Assembly: GCF_008632455.1 (NCBI RefSeq)
Contig: NZ_CP043929.1
Coordinates: 2,232,001-2,296,000 of the forward strand
Direction: 5' to 3'
Source of the DNA: Methylomonas rhizoryzae
GTDB lineage: Bacteria; Pseudomonadota; Gammaproteobacteria; Methylococcales; Methylomonadaceae
Length of the DNA stretch: 64,000 bases
Within the stretch, counting starts at the first letter, position 1, and the number at the start of each line of letters is the position of its first letter. Position numbers and translations under genes: made by a program. This document shows positions 53,200 to 62,161 of this stretch, piece after piece. The notes beneath the pieces are model-generated. The model was not told the DNA's origin, ran no database searches, and saw nothing but the letters and a program-made list of their open reading frames with translations.

Positions 53200-55535
53200 G
53201 ATAGATTCTCCTCATATTCCGGGGAGGCAAGTGCCGCCGAAGCGAGCTGGGAGTGCCGGCAGCGGCTTAGAAACTCGTCGATGCGGCTCCAGGTGTGATC
53301 CAAATTTTCCATCAGCGCGCCATGGCGTTCGGCACGGATGCTGAGTAGCTGTTTGTAGCGGGCGCCCAGGCGTTTGTAGACTATAGCGGAACTCACCGGA
53401 TCCACCACCGGGTCCTGATTGGCGTGCAACAGCAACGTAGGGGCGCTTACCCCGGGCAGTGCCGCTTCCAGTTGTTGAATCAAGCGGCGCAGTTCGTAAA
53501 GCGCGCGCACCGGCACATTTTTATAGTTGATGTCGGGGTGTTCGCTGTCGTGTTGTAAAAACGGTTTTACCCCTTCGAAACTGGATAGCCATTTGACCAA
53601 TTTGTTGGTGCCGTGCAATAGCGGCACCAACATGAAGCGGTTGTCTTCGAATTTGATCGGTACGGCTACCGCGACTATGCCTTGAACATCTATGTGTTGC
53701 CGGGCGGCAAAGGTCATGGCCAGCGCCGCACCGGTCGAAAAGCCGATCAGGAAAATTTTATCGCAGGAGTATTTGAGGATGTTGTAGCCGCGCTTGACGC
53801 TGTCCAGCCAGTCCTCGCAACTGAAATCGCGCAACGCGTAAGGGGAGGTACCGTGTCCCGGCAAGCGTATACCCAATACCGTATAGCCTTGCTCGGCCAA
53901 ATAGTGGCCGTACTCGCGCAGTTCCGCCGGGCTGGCAATCAGCCCGTGCACCAACAAAATGCCGTACTCGTTGCTGTTGACCGGGCTGATGAAAAAGGGC
54001 GCCGGATCGGCGCATGCGGTTTCCTGTTGGTCCAGGCTGTCGAAATGCGCTTGGCTGTAGCACTGTACTTCGTGTTTCAAGGCAATCTGTTCGTCTTCGA
54101 ACAGCCAGGCGGCCATTTGCTGTGCTTCCAGATCGTGGTATTGCGCGTCGGCTTGGGCTAGGGTGTCTCGAATCTTGCTGAGCGGCGCGACTTCGTTTTG
54201 ATAAACCGCGATGGGGTTTTCCAAACGAACCCGGTCAAAATCGTGGTCTTCCAACAATTTGGGCAGAAAATGCAAATAACCTTCTTGTTCCAACAACAAT
54301 CCGGAGGCTTGCGCCTGTTCGATGAACTGGTTGAAACGGGCGTTCTGGTTATGCAGCAAGTTGGCGTAATCGGCCGGCGACAGCAGACTGTCGTGCAGAT
54401 AGATGTCCGGTTGGTTTTGCAAGTGTTTGATGGCGATGTACAACACCGTGTAAAAATGCCGTTTTTCGATGTGCGCCCGGCCTTCGCCGATGTAACGCAT
54501 GATCAAGGTGGATGCCAAGTGGGCCAAGTTGACGGTTGCATTGCGGTATATCGCGACCATGTACCGGTCTCGAGAACAATTGGCGTTACGAATGAAATAG
54601 CGTCCCAACAGACGTTCTTTCCAATTGCGCGGCGACCGATGGAAATTGAACACCTGGTCGGCGTCTTGGATGGTAGGCACTACTCGGCCCATTAAACAAT
54701 GCATGCGCCAATCCCACACACAACACGGGTCGATCAACTTGCCCAGGCGTATATCCATGTCCGTGTCCTTCAGCAAGATGTTGCCCTCGATCAGCAGTTC
54801 TTCCTGCTGGCGCAAGCTCATGTGGTGAGAGAACAGTTCCACGCTTTTGAATAGCAGGTTTTCGGAGTTGCGTATCGGGTAGAAAGTGATATTGGCCGGC
54901 ACGATCAATGTCGGTTTTTGCGCCACCGCGCGCAATTCGTCCAAACTGTCCATCGCCAGCCACTGCCGCCAGCGTTCTTGCTCGGCTTGATCGTTGCGGG
55001 CAAACGCCTGTCTGATGACGGTTTTGATCGTTTCCACGCCTTGCGCCAATACCGCCGGGCCGGTGTGGTGCTTGCGGCGGTCGCCGGTCATGCGCGAATA
55101 AATGCTGTACCGCCCTTGTTTGTCGATCACCCGCCGGTCCTTGACCATGCCGCCTTCCGGAAAAATGACAACTTTGCGGCCCTTGAGGATTTGTCGGGCC
55201 AGCAGCGGAAACAGGCGGGGATGATCGTGCGGGTAGACGCCGACTCGTTTCAGATAACGCGCCAGTACAGTATCTTCGGCGAAAAATTCGCCGGAAGCGA
55301 TGGCGCAGGTCAGCGCGCCGACGTGTTCGTGTATCAACAACTGTGGAATGAAGGTTTCGAAGCGGGAAAAGTGATTGAACAAAAAGATGTCGCCTTGCAT
55401 CAGCGCACTTTCCTCGGCGTGTAGCCGTAGTTTAACCCCCAGCAAGTTAATGGCGGCGTTGATCAGTTTGACGGAATGGCCGTATAGCGCCTGATCGATG
55501 TCGGGCCAGTCACTTGGATATTGCATCCTGTTCAT
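53196..55535 (-). CDS. PlsC-like acyltransferase fused to an alpha/beta hydrolase
   Basis: 779 residues from the ATG at 55535, GGAGG five bases upstream (GTG at 55541 also open). N-terminal lysophosphatidate acyltransferase-type domain with NHFSRFET (a variant of NHx4D) near 54 and FPEGGMV near 125; a helical middle; C-terminal hydrolase with LLVHGLIASPAELR (near 542), nucleophile GFSTGAALAM (near 603) and a late DPVVDP / His region. First gene of the fad operon. A combined transacylation/hydrolysis role in lipid turnover feeding acyl-CoA to the following enzymes is inferred. Confidence 0.85.
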   Translation of the reverse strand: MNRMQYPSDWPDIDQALYGHSVKLINAAINLLGVKLRLHAEESALMQGDIFLFNHFSRFETFIPQLLIHEHVGALTCAIASGEFFAEDTVLARYLKRVGVYPHDHPRLFPLLARQILKGRKVVIFPEGGMVKDRRVIDKQGRYSIYSRMTGDRRKHHTGPAVLAQGVETIKTVIRQAFARNDQAEQERWRQWLAMDSLDELRAVAQKPTLIVPANITFYPIRNSENLLFKSVELFSHHMSLRQQEELLIEGNILLKDTDMDIRLGKLIDPCCVWDWRMHCLMGRVVPTIQDADQVFNFHRSPRNWKERLLGRYFIRNANCSRDRYMVAIYRNATVNLAHLASTLIMRYIGEGRAHIEKRHFYTVLYIAIKHLQNQPDIYLHDSLLSPADYANLLHNQNARFNQFIEQAQASGLLLEQEGYLHFLPKLLEDHDFDRVRLENPIAVYQNEVAPLSKIRDTLAQADAQYHDLEAQQMAAWLFEDEQIALKHEVQCYSQAHFDSLDQQETACADPAPFFISPVNSNEYGILLVHGLIASPAELREYGHYLAEQGYTVLGIRLPGHGTSPYALRDFSCEDWLDSVKRGYNILKYSCDKIFLIGFSTGAALAMTFAARQHIDVQGIVAVAVPIKFEDNRFMLVPLLHGTNKLVKWLSSFEGVKPFLQHDSEHPDINYKNVPVRALYELRRLIQQLEAALPGVSAPTLLLHANQDPVVDPVSSAIVYKRLGARYKQLLSIRAERHGALMENLDHTWSRIDEFLSRCRHSQLASAALASPEYEENLS

Positions 55536-55755
55536 GTGCACCTCCGAGAGGGGGGCGATATGCCGGGGAAATCCCGGTCAATCGTCAGAGTAAGCGGTTG
55601 TGACGGTAAAGCTTCCGGTTTTCGCCTTTAACCGTATGCGGGTTAGTCCGGTGTCGGTGCCAATTAGTTTCCCGAGTGAAATGCTGGGTTGAATTTGTTG
55701 ATGGGGTTCACAGTGTCTGCAGCGTCCTTGTCAGGACTGAGCAAAAAGGTGCCGG

Positions 55756-56685
55756 CTACGGCGTCTGCAGGAATGCGGTCAACGCGTCTAAAAACGCTCT
55801 CGTCTTGGTTGGCATCAGCCGGCGACCGGGAAAAACCGCCCAAACCTCTACGCTTGGCCACTGCCAATCCGGTAGAAGCCGCTGCAACTCGCCCAGCGTC
55901 ACCGCGTCTTGCGCATAGTTTTGCGGGGCTGCCACAATGCCTCGGCCCAGGCGGGCCAGTTTGACCAACACTTCCGGCGAATTGGCCGACAGCGCCGCCG
56001 GCGGCAAACCTTGCCAGGTGTCGCCGTTACGCGTCAGCTGCCACGGGCCGGGTTCGCGGTTAGCCGGTATCAGCTGCAATACAGTGTGTTCCAACAATTG
56101 CGCCGGATTGTCGGGCGTACCGCGGCGTTCGAGATAACTCGGCGCCGCGTAAAGGCCGAAAGCCTGCCGATACAACAATTTAGCCGCCAGCGCGCCATCG
56201 TCCGGCAAAGAGCCGACTCGCACTGCCAAATCGTAACCCTCTGCCAATAAATCCACGCGTCGCGGTGAGAGATCCAGTTCGAGTTTCACCTCCGGATAAC
56301 GTTCGCCAAACTGCGCCAATAGCGGAATTAAGGTCAATTGCGTCAAATCGCCGGGCAACGAAATTTTAAGCCGGCCGGATGGGGTGATTTGCCGGTGGGC
56401 TGCCCAGGCGGCCGCGGCGCTGGTTTCCTCGTCGATTTGTCGGCCGTGTTGCAACAACCTGAGTCCCAATTCGGTTAGCGCCAATTTACGGGTGGTGCGC
56501 AGTAGCAAACGTTCGCCCAGACGTTGCTCCAACAAGGCGATGCGCCGCGATAGCGAGGATTTAGGCCAGCCCAGCATCGAGGCAGCTTTGGAAAAGCTGC
56601 CGCAATCGGCCACCTTGGCGAACAACCATAAATCGTTGGGTTGCACATGGATCAATTGTTGCTCTGGCGGAACATTGTTATTCAT
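55756..56685 (-). CDS. LysR-type transcriptional regulator
   Basis: 309 residues. HTH CGSFSKAASMLGWPKSSLSRRIA (near 27-49) and the LysR effector domain of the type that starts GRLKISLPGDLTQ. GAGGGC before the ATG. Divergent from azoR over a 69-bp gap holding an inverted repeat, the classical layout in which such a regulator controls the neighbour. Confidence 0.92.
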   Translation of the reverse strand: MNNNVPPEQQLIHVQPNDLWLFAKVADCGSFSKAASMLGWPKSSLSRRIALLEQRLGERLLLRTTRKLALTELGLRLLQHGRQIDEETSAAAAWAAHRQITPSGRLKISLPGDLTQLTLIPLLAQFGERYPEVKLELDLSPRRVDLLAEGYDLAVRVGSLPDDGALAAKLLYRQAFGLYAAPSYLERRGTPDNPAQLLEHTVLQLIPANREPGPWQLTRNGDTWQGLPPAALSANSPEVLVKLARLGRGIVAAPQNYAQDAVTLGELQRLLPDWQWPSVEVWAVFPGRRLMPTKTRAFLDALTAFLQTP

Positions 56686-56714
56686 TTTGCCCTCTTATCA
56701 GCGAGTTTGTTCCG

Positions 56715-56736
56715 AATTATAGTTAATTCACACTAT
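56715..56736. promoter_or_regulatory. Candidate LysR operator between lysR and azoR
   Basis: ATAGT-N8-ACTAT (56719-56736) is a perfect interrupted repeat, nested with AATTA-TAGT-TAATT (56715-56728), inside the 69-bp divergent gap. Spacing and AT character suit a T-N11-A LysR box. Confidence 0.45.
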
Positions 56737-56754
56737 TACTTGTCGGAGACGACT

Positions 56755-57354
56755 ATGAACATCTTGCAAATCAATGCCAGTATCAACGGCGAGCGTAGCC
56801 ATTCCAGCCGTTTATCCGATTTACTGGTCGACAAATTGCGGCGAGTAAACGCCGGCAGCTCGTTAACCCGCCGCGATCTGGTGCAGACGCCGGCTCCGGT
56901 ATTGGACTCGACAGCCTTACAAGCCTTGTTTACTCCGGATGGGCAGCGAGACGCGGCGCAGCGCGATACCGTCGCGGGATTCGACCGGCTGATCGACGAA
57001 ATCCAGCGGGCAGACCGAATCGTATTGGGCGTACCTATGTACAACTTCGGCATTCCGGTTCAGCTCAAAGCCTGGCTGGACGCCGTTGCGAGGGCCGGCG
57101 TAACTTTTCGCTATACCGCGGACGGCCCGCAAGGCCTGCTGAACGGCAAAAAGGTGTATTCGGCGCTGGCGTTCGGCGGTCGGCATAAAGATACGCCTAA
57201 CGATTTGGTAACCCCGTATTTGCAAACCATGCTGGGTTTTTTAGGTCTTAACGACTTGACTTTTGTTTACGCGGAAGGCCTTGCCATGGGAGAAGAAAGC
57301 CTGAATGCGGCCTTACGCGACGCGCAGGCAGAGATAGCGGCCTTGGCGCTGTAA
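56755..57354 (+). CDS. azoR: FMN-dependent NADH-azoreductase
   Basis: 199 residues from the ATG at 56755 (GGAG six bases upstream). Flavodoxin-like fold: INASINGERSHSSRLSD binds FMN phosphate, VLGVPMYNFGIPVQLKAWLDAVARAGVTF (split; near 85-113) lines the flavin. Reduces azo dyes and quinones, probably a quinone detoxification role. Followed 22 bp later by a pirin gene; likely both are controlled by the divergent LysR protein. Confidence 0.92.
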   Translation: MNILQINASINGERSHSSRLSDLLVDKLRRVNAGSSLTRRDLVQTPAPVLDSTALQALFTPDGQRDAAQRDTVAGFDRLIDEIQRADRIVLGVPMYNFGIPVQLKAWLDAVARAGVTFRYTADGPQGLLNGKKVYSALAFGGRHKDTPNDLVTPYLQTMLGFLGLNDLTFVYAEGLAMGEESLNAALRDAQAEIAALAL

Positions 57355-57376
57355 ATTCATGTTCCGGGAGAAATTT

Positions 57377-58240
57377 ATGCACGTTGAACACTTGACGCCG
57401 GTTCTAAACTCCAGAACCGTAGAACAATTGGTAGTGGGGCAGGCTACTGCCGACGGCGCCGGGGTCAAACTGACCCGGATGTTCGGACAAGGTCTGCATA
57501 AGCGGCTGGATCCGTTTCTGATGTTGGATGCGTTCGGTAGCGATCGGCCGGGCGATTATATTGCCGGTTTTCCGGAACATCCGCATCGCGGTTTCGAAAC
57601 CCTGACTTATTTGCTGAACGGTCGCATGCGGCATAGCGACAACGCCGGGCACAGCGGTTTGCTAAAAAGCGGCGGCATTCAGTGGATGACGGCCGGACGC
57701 GGCATTGTGCATTCGGAAATGCCGGAGCAGCAAGACGGTGTGTTGGAAGGGGTACAATTGTGGATCAATCTGCCGGCTGCCGCCAAAATGCAAGCGCCGG
57801 GCTACCGCGACGTGCAAAGCGAAGAGATTCCCGAACTGGAATGGCCTGGCGGCGGCAAACTGAGAATCATCGCCGGCACCAGTCACGGTCAAGCGGGCGC
57901 GGTGCAAAAACCGCTGACCGAACCCTTGATTTTGGACCTGCATTTGCCGGCGGGCGGCGAATTTTCGCAACCCTTAGCAGCAGACCGCAACGCCTTCGTT
58001 TACGTTTACCGCGGCGAAATGCTGATTGCGGAACGCAAAATTGCCGCGCAACAGTTGGCGATTTTGGCCAATCGACCAGATTCAGACGGAGTGATGCTGA
58101 AAGCCGTTACCGGCGGCAGAGCGCTCCTGTTTGCCGGCCGGCCGCTGCGCGAACCCATCGTGCAGCACGGCCCGTTCGTGATGAACACTGCCGAAGAAAT
58201 AGAAACAGCGTTTGCCGATTATCGGGCCGGACGCTTGTGA
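57377..58240 (+). CDS. Pirin-family protein
   Basis: 287 residues from the ATG at 57377, GGGAG upstream. Bicupin: metal ligands in FPEHPHRGFETLTYLL (two His) and GIVHSEMPE (His, Glu). Pirins are iron proteins, several with quercetin dioxygenase activity; they are often beside quinone reductases as here. Specific function unproven. Confidence 0.9.
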   Translation: MHVEHLTPVLNSRTVEQLVVGQATADGAGVKLTRMFGQGLHKRLDPFLMLDAFGSDRPGDYIAGFPEHPHRGFETLTYLLNGRMRHSDNAGHSGLLKSGGIQWMTAGRGIVHSEMPEQQDGVLEGVQLWINLPAAAKMQAPGYRDVQSEEIPELEWPGGGKLRIIAGTSHGQAGAVQKPLTEPLILDLHLPAGGEFSQPLAADRNAFVYVYRGEMLIAERKIAAQQLAILANRPDSDGVMLKAVTGGRALLFAGRPLREPIVQHGPFVMNTAEEIETAFADYRAGRL

Positions 58241-58449
58241 GAAAACCGTGGGCGTAATGCACCAATGCTGCTGAAACGGTAATGCCGAGGAGATCACAAG
58301 CCTTGAACCAGTTTTTAGCGCGATACTTCGCATAATGTATATTATGTTAAATAATATCGAGATATTTCACTAACGCCTTTCGCAAAATTGAGCATTCTGC
58401 TGAACAAAAACTTACGGTTACAACAAAATGCAAAAAGGCGGCAGTATTT

Positions 58450-60411
58450 CTAGCTCAAGGTAAATTTAGCGACTAGCTGATGCAAACGTTCGCATACCTC
58501 GGTCAATGACGATGCACTGACCAGATTCGATTCCGAAGCTTGCGTAGTTTGTTTGGACAAAGTTGCCGTGCGTTCGAAGTTGTGCGCCAAACTGTGAATC
58601 ACCTCGGATTGGCGCACCGTCGCTTCGCCTATTTGTCCACTCTGCATGTAAATTTTATCCATGCTTTCCTGAATATTTTTGAATATTTCTCCGACCATTT
58701 GCATTGAATAAGCCGTTTTATTCGCCGATTGCTGCTGGTTCCCCATCAAAATCACCGTAGCATTGGTAGCTTTACCCAGTTGATGGACTAAAGCCTGAAT
58801 TTGCTGAGCTGATGCTGCAGTATTTGCCGCCAGATTTCTTACTTCTTCCGCCACTACAGCAAAACCTCTACCATGCTCTCCGGCACGTGCGGCCTCGATA
58901 GCCGCATTTAAAGCGAGTAGATTGGTCTGTTCTGCAAAGGTTTGTATCATGTTCAACACCGTTTCGATCGCCTTTGCGTCGCCCTGCAATTGTGCGAGCG
59001 ACTCGGCGCTGCTATGAATAACGGCCGCCAAATCGTCCATTTGCTTTTGGGTCATTTGAATACTTTCCACTCCTTTGCTGATCAGCGATTGAGCGGTATT
59101 CGTCCCTTGTTGAGCTTTGTTGGCGTTTTCGGCCACGCAGCAGAAGGATTTGGCTAAATCGTCCATCTGCCAAGCGGCCATTTCCGTCGCTTGCTGTTGA
59201 TCGGCTATCACGCTCTTTAAATTGAGTGCCACGTGTTCCAAGCTGCCGCCGAAAGTGCGGATCGCAGCGGATTCGACGTCAATTTGTCGAATCATTAAAT
59301 TCAAATAGGCGTAAAGTTTGGCCAACGAGTCTTCCAATAGCAGAATTTCCCGGATTCGGCTTCCTTTAGCCTGAAAAGTCGTTCTTAAGTCCCCGTCGGC
59401 CAAGTGAGTTAAATAAGCGGTCATACGGCTTATAACCCCAGCCAAATGCCGAATACCCCATAACGCGGCGCAACACATTCCAAAGATAACCGCTGTACAA
59501 ACGAACATCGTGCTGTATAACACGCGCTGTACGTCTTGATAGTGTGTGTTTATGTCTTGCTCCAAATCGGCAACAACCCCTTTGAAATCTTGCATTGCTT
59601 GCCCGATGTTGGTTTGAATCCGGCTTTTTTTCTCAACCAAAGCCTTGGCATTGTCCAGATCTTTTGCATAACGTTGCGCTAACGACCGAATTTCGGCTAT
59701 CGGTTCGGAGCGCAATGCGTCCGAATCGCTATCAGAATGTTCGGTATCGCTATTCGACGTATCGGCCGTTTGCGCGATCTTTAGTGAGGGTAACTGAGTC
59801 AACTGCATGATCAAATCGTTTAGGCCGTTGACCTGATTCAACAAGCGGTCGTCAGGCGCAGTAGCACCCGAGATAAAAAAGCGTTGGCGCAATCGCCCCA
59901 AAGCTTGCAAGTCGGTTTGTGCCTGACCAATGACTAACCAATAACGTTTTTGCACATCCAACATGCTTGAGTCGGCTTTTTCCACATAACGCAATAATGC
60001 ACGCAATTGCGCCGCCAACTGTTGTTCGTTATTGATGAGCAACAGCTGGGGTTCGGCCAATTTGCCGACCGCGCGTAATTCCGGTAAAGCGATGTCGACA
60101 AACCGGGTCAATGATTCTACCAAGCGATTTTTTACCGTGTCAGGCAAAGCGTCGCGGCCGAGAAATTCGGTCTTCAACGCATCGATGTTTCGTTCCAAAT
60201 CGGTTAAAACCGTAGCGTTACCGCTATATAGATAGGCATAAACCTGTTGATTGATGTCATTGTAAATCCGACTTTTCTGTTGGCCGAAAAACTCGACTGT
60301 CTCGAATGCCGTATTCAATTGATTCAGTGACCAAACTACCGCCGAACCGAAACTTGTTAAAACCACCAGCAGCAGCAATGTGACTATTTTGGAGATTTGA
60401 CTGATTTTCAT
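58450..60411 (-). CDS. Methyl-accepting chemotaxis protein
   Basis: 653 residues from the ATG at 60411; a 5' extension to 60480 is open but no ribosome site is clear for either. TM1 (about 8-29), a large periplasmic helical region (about 30-290), TM2 (about 297-320), HAMP with RMTAYLTHLADGDLRTTF, and the MCP signalling domain with NLLALNAAIEAARAGEHGRG (near 500), the hairpin tip that contacts CheA/CheW. Ligand unknown. No chemotaxis kinase genes are in the window. Confidence 0.9.
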   Translation of the reverse strand: MKISQISKIVTLLLLVVLTSFGSAVVWSLNQLNTAFETVEFFGQQKSRIYNDINQQVYAYLYSGNATVLTDLERNIDALKTEFLGRDALPDTVKNRLVESLTRFVDIALPELRAVGKLAEPQLLLINNEQQLAAQLRALLRYVEKADSSMLDVQKRYWLVIGQAQTDLQALGRLRQRFFISGATAPDDRLLNQVNGLNDLIMQLTQLPSLKIAQTADTSNSDTEHSDSDSDALRSEPIAEIRSLAQRYAKDLDNAKALVEKKSRIQTNIGQAMQDFKGVVADLEQDINTHYQDVQRVLYSTMFVCTAVIFGMCCAALWGIRHLAGVISRMTAYLTHLADGDLRTTFQAKGSRIREILLLEDSLAKLYAYLNLMIRQIDVESAAIRTFGGSLEHVALNLKSVIADQQQATEMAAWQMDDLAKSFCCVAENANKAQQGTNTAQSLISKGVESIQMTQKQMDDLAAVIHSSAESLAQLQGDAKAIETVLNMIQTFAEQTNLLALNAAIEAARAGEHGRGFAVVAEEVRNLAANTAASAQQIQALVHQLGKATNATVILMGNQQQSANKTAYSMQMVGEIFKNIQESMDKIYMQSGQIGEATVRQSEVIHSLAHNFERTATLSKQTTQASESNLVSASSLTEVCERLHQLVAKFTLS

Positions 60412-60541
60412 TGGGAGCGTAAGCCGCAAGAGTACGGGAGCCCGCCAATTTATTGCCGATAGATGACAAAAATATGACAACGACGCTTTACGCCTTAAAT
60501 TTGAGACGTAGCGACAAATTTATGTTCTTTCGTAAAAGCGA

Positions 60542-61591
60542 TTAAGGACTGTTGAAACGAATATAACGCCTAAGCGGCGAACCGCTAGTCCAGAGAAACG
60601 ATTCCGTGTAGTAATGCATCAAAGCCAGATAGCCTATGAGGCCGATTGATATCGCCTTATGCCATTCTGTGGCGAACAAGGTTTGTGCGATTGCGTTAAT
60701 CCAATTGTCGCCGTAGGCCTGCAAGATAAAAGTTAACAAGAACGACAACAAGGGCAATACCAACCACGCCGGCAATTTCATGCTTTTTGCCAGACGGTGC
60801 AAGTCGTTATCCGGACGGCTACCGTGTCGGTTGATGTCGTGGTTGATATAAAAGCTGTAAGCGGTAATGTCGTGCACCAATCTCGGCATTAAAATCGCGA
60901 AAAAATAGTAGCCTAGGCTATAAACCAAACAGCTTGCGACCACCAACAAGCAATTTGCCCATAAAAACGCCAAGCCCAACTGGCTAGAGACATAACGCTG
61001 ACAAAACCAAGTGCTACAAAGAAATGCCGCGCAGAAAATCCAAGCGAGATCCGCACACCATTGGGCTTGTTCCGACGTCAGGCTGTTTTTCAGAAAAACG
61101 CCGAAATAGATGGCTATGCCGGCGGCTATGCCCAGCCAAAGTTGCAGGTAGAACGCATGATTGGGTAACCGGCATACCGCTTTGGCGACACCGTGCTGTT
61201 GCTTGAGTACGTGATATACGGTCCAACAAGCGCTAAATAAATACAAGGTATGATGCGATAGCCATAAACTGCCGAGACCGAATACCAACACGATTAGACA
61301 AGTGATCCCGATCAATTTGCCGCGGTAGCGCTGGCGATACTCTTTATGGCTAAACAGTAATAGATTACTGGCGAGAATATGCGGGGTTCCGAACAATATC
61401 TGGAACAACAGGTAATGCCCGGGGCTGCTAGGTAACGTATCGAGTAACTCTCGGTTAAACAGCCAACTGTCCAGACCTATCGTCAACAAACAGAGCGGAA
61501 CTATAGCGTATAAACCCAGTAGAAATCGAAACGAAATATAAGCCCCGTCCCGTTCGGACGAAGCGGAGAAAACGTAGCTTGGGGTAGACAT
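60542..61591 (-). CDS. Multi-pass membrane protein with conserved-looking His motifs
   Basis: 349 residues, about nine hydrophobic segments; AGGTGG before the ATG. Not recognised. Histidines and polar residues cluster at membrane edges: TPHILAS (near 70), WTVYHVLKQQHG (near 122), RLVHDITAYSFYINHDINRH (near 236-255) and ALMHYYTESFLW (near 322). This spacing of His pairs is reminiscent of membrane diiron enzymes (desaturase, hydroxylase or Brp/Blh-type) but does not match them exactly. Lies 130 bp upstream of the chemotaxis receptor in the same direction. Confidence 0.6.
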   Translation of the reverse strand: MSTPSYVFSASSERDGAYISFRFLLGLYAIVPLCLLTIGLDSWLFNRELLDTLPSSPGHYLLFQILFGTPHILASNLLLFSHKEYRQRYRGKLIGITCLIVLVFGLGSLWLSHHTLYLFSACWTVYHVLKQQHGVAKAVCRLPNHAFYLQLWLGIAAGIAIYFGVFLKNSLTSEQAQWCADLAWIFCAAFLCSTWFCQRYVSSQLGLAFLWANCLLVVASCLVYSLGYYFFAILMPRLVHDITAYSFYINHDINRHGSRPDNDLHRLAKSMKLPAWLVLPLLSFLLTFILQAYGDNWINAIAQTLFATEWHKAISIGLIGYLALMHYYTESFLWTSGSPLRRYIRFNSP

Positions 61592-61729
61592 ATTCCACCT
61601 TTATTGCGTTTGTGATCTGAACTAAATATCTAAATCCGATTTACCTTTCAAAGGCTTACTTATTACCATAACGCATTTTACGGCGGTCTTCAAGCGTTAC
61701 AATAAAGCCTTTTTCAACTGGTCGATACG

Positions 61730-62161
61730 ATGGTTATGGAGAATTTTCAGCTAGCCGCTCAATTGCAGACAGACAGTATCGAGATCGGCGATTTTCCGCT
61801 TTGCCGAGTGCTGCTCATCAACGACAGTCAATTTCCTTGGTGCGTGCTGGTACCCAGACGGGAGGACGTTAGGGAAATTTACCAATTGGCGGAGGTGGAC
61901 AGGCAACAACTGATGACCGAGTCCTGCATGCTGGCAGAGACCCTAAACCATTTATTCGAACCCGATAAAATCAACATCGCCGCGATCGGCAATTTAGTAC
62001 CGCAACTGCATATCCATCATGTGGCGCGATACCGCGGCGATAAGGCCTGGCCGGCACCGATCTGGGGTAAGTTCCCTCCCCTGCCCTACAGCGCTGCGCA
62101 AAGTTCGGCCAGAGTCATGCAATTACAGACCGCTTTGCGGCACGCTTTACTCACGATGTGA
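61730..62161 (+). CDS. HIT-domain nucleotide hydrolase
   Basis: 143 residues. The HIT motif appears as QLHIHHVARYRGDKAWPAPIWG (split; near 93-113), with HIHHV in place of the usual H-x-H-x-H, a form seen in a proteobacterial subgroup. INDSQFPWCVLVPRR is the N-terminal half of the fold. These enzymes hydrolyse dinucleoside polyphosphates or nucleotide conjugates. ATGs at 61730 and 61736 are both possible. Its 3' end overlaps the convergent CDF gene by 15 bp. Confidence 0.85.
   Translation: MVMENFQLAAQLQTDSIEIGDFPLCRVLLINDSQFPWCVLVPRREDVREIYQLAEVDRQQLMTESCMLAETLNHLFEPDKINIAAIGNLVPQLHIHHVARYRGDKAWPAPIWGKFPPLPYSAAQSSARVMQLQTALRHALLTM

Noticed and set aside
58331..58346. CATAAT-GTAT-ATTATG inverted repeat after pirin
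   Set aside because: Short, AT-rich and lacks a T-tract or adjacent promoter; treated as chance.
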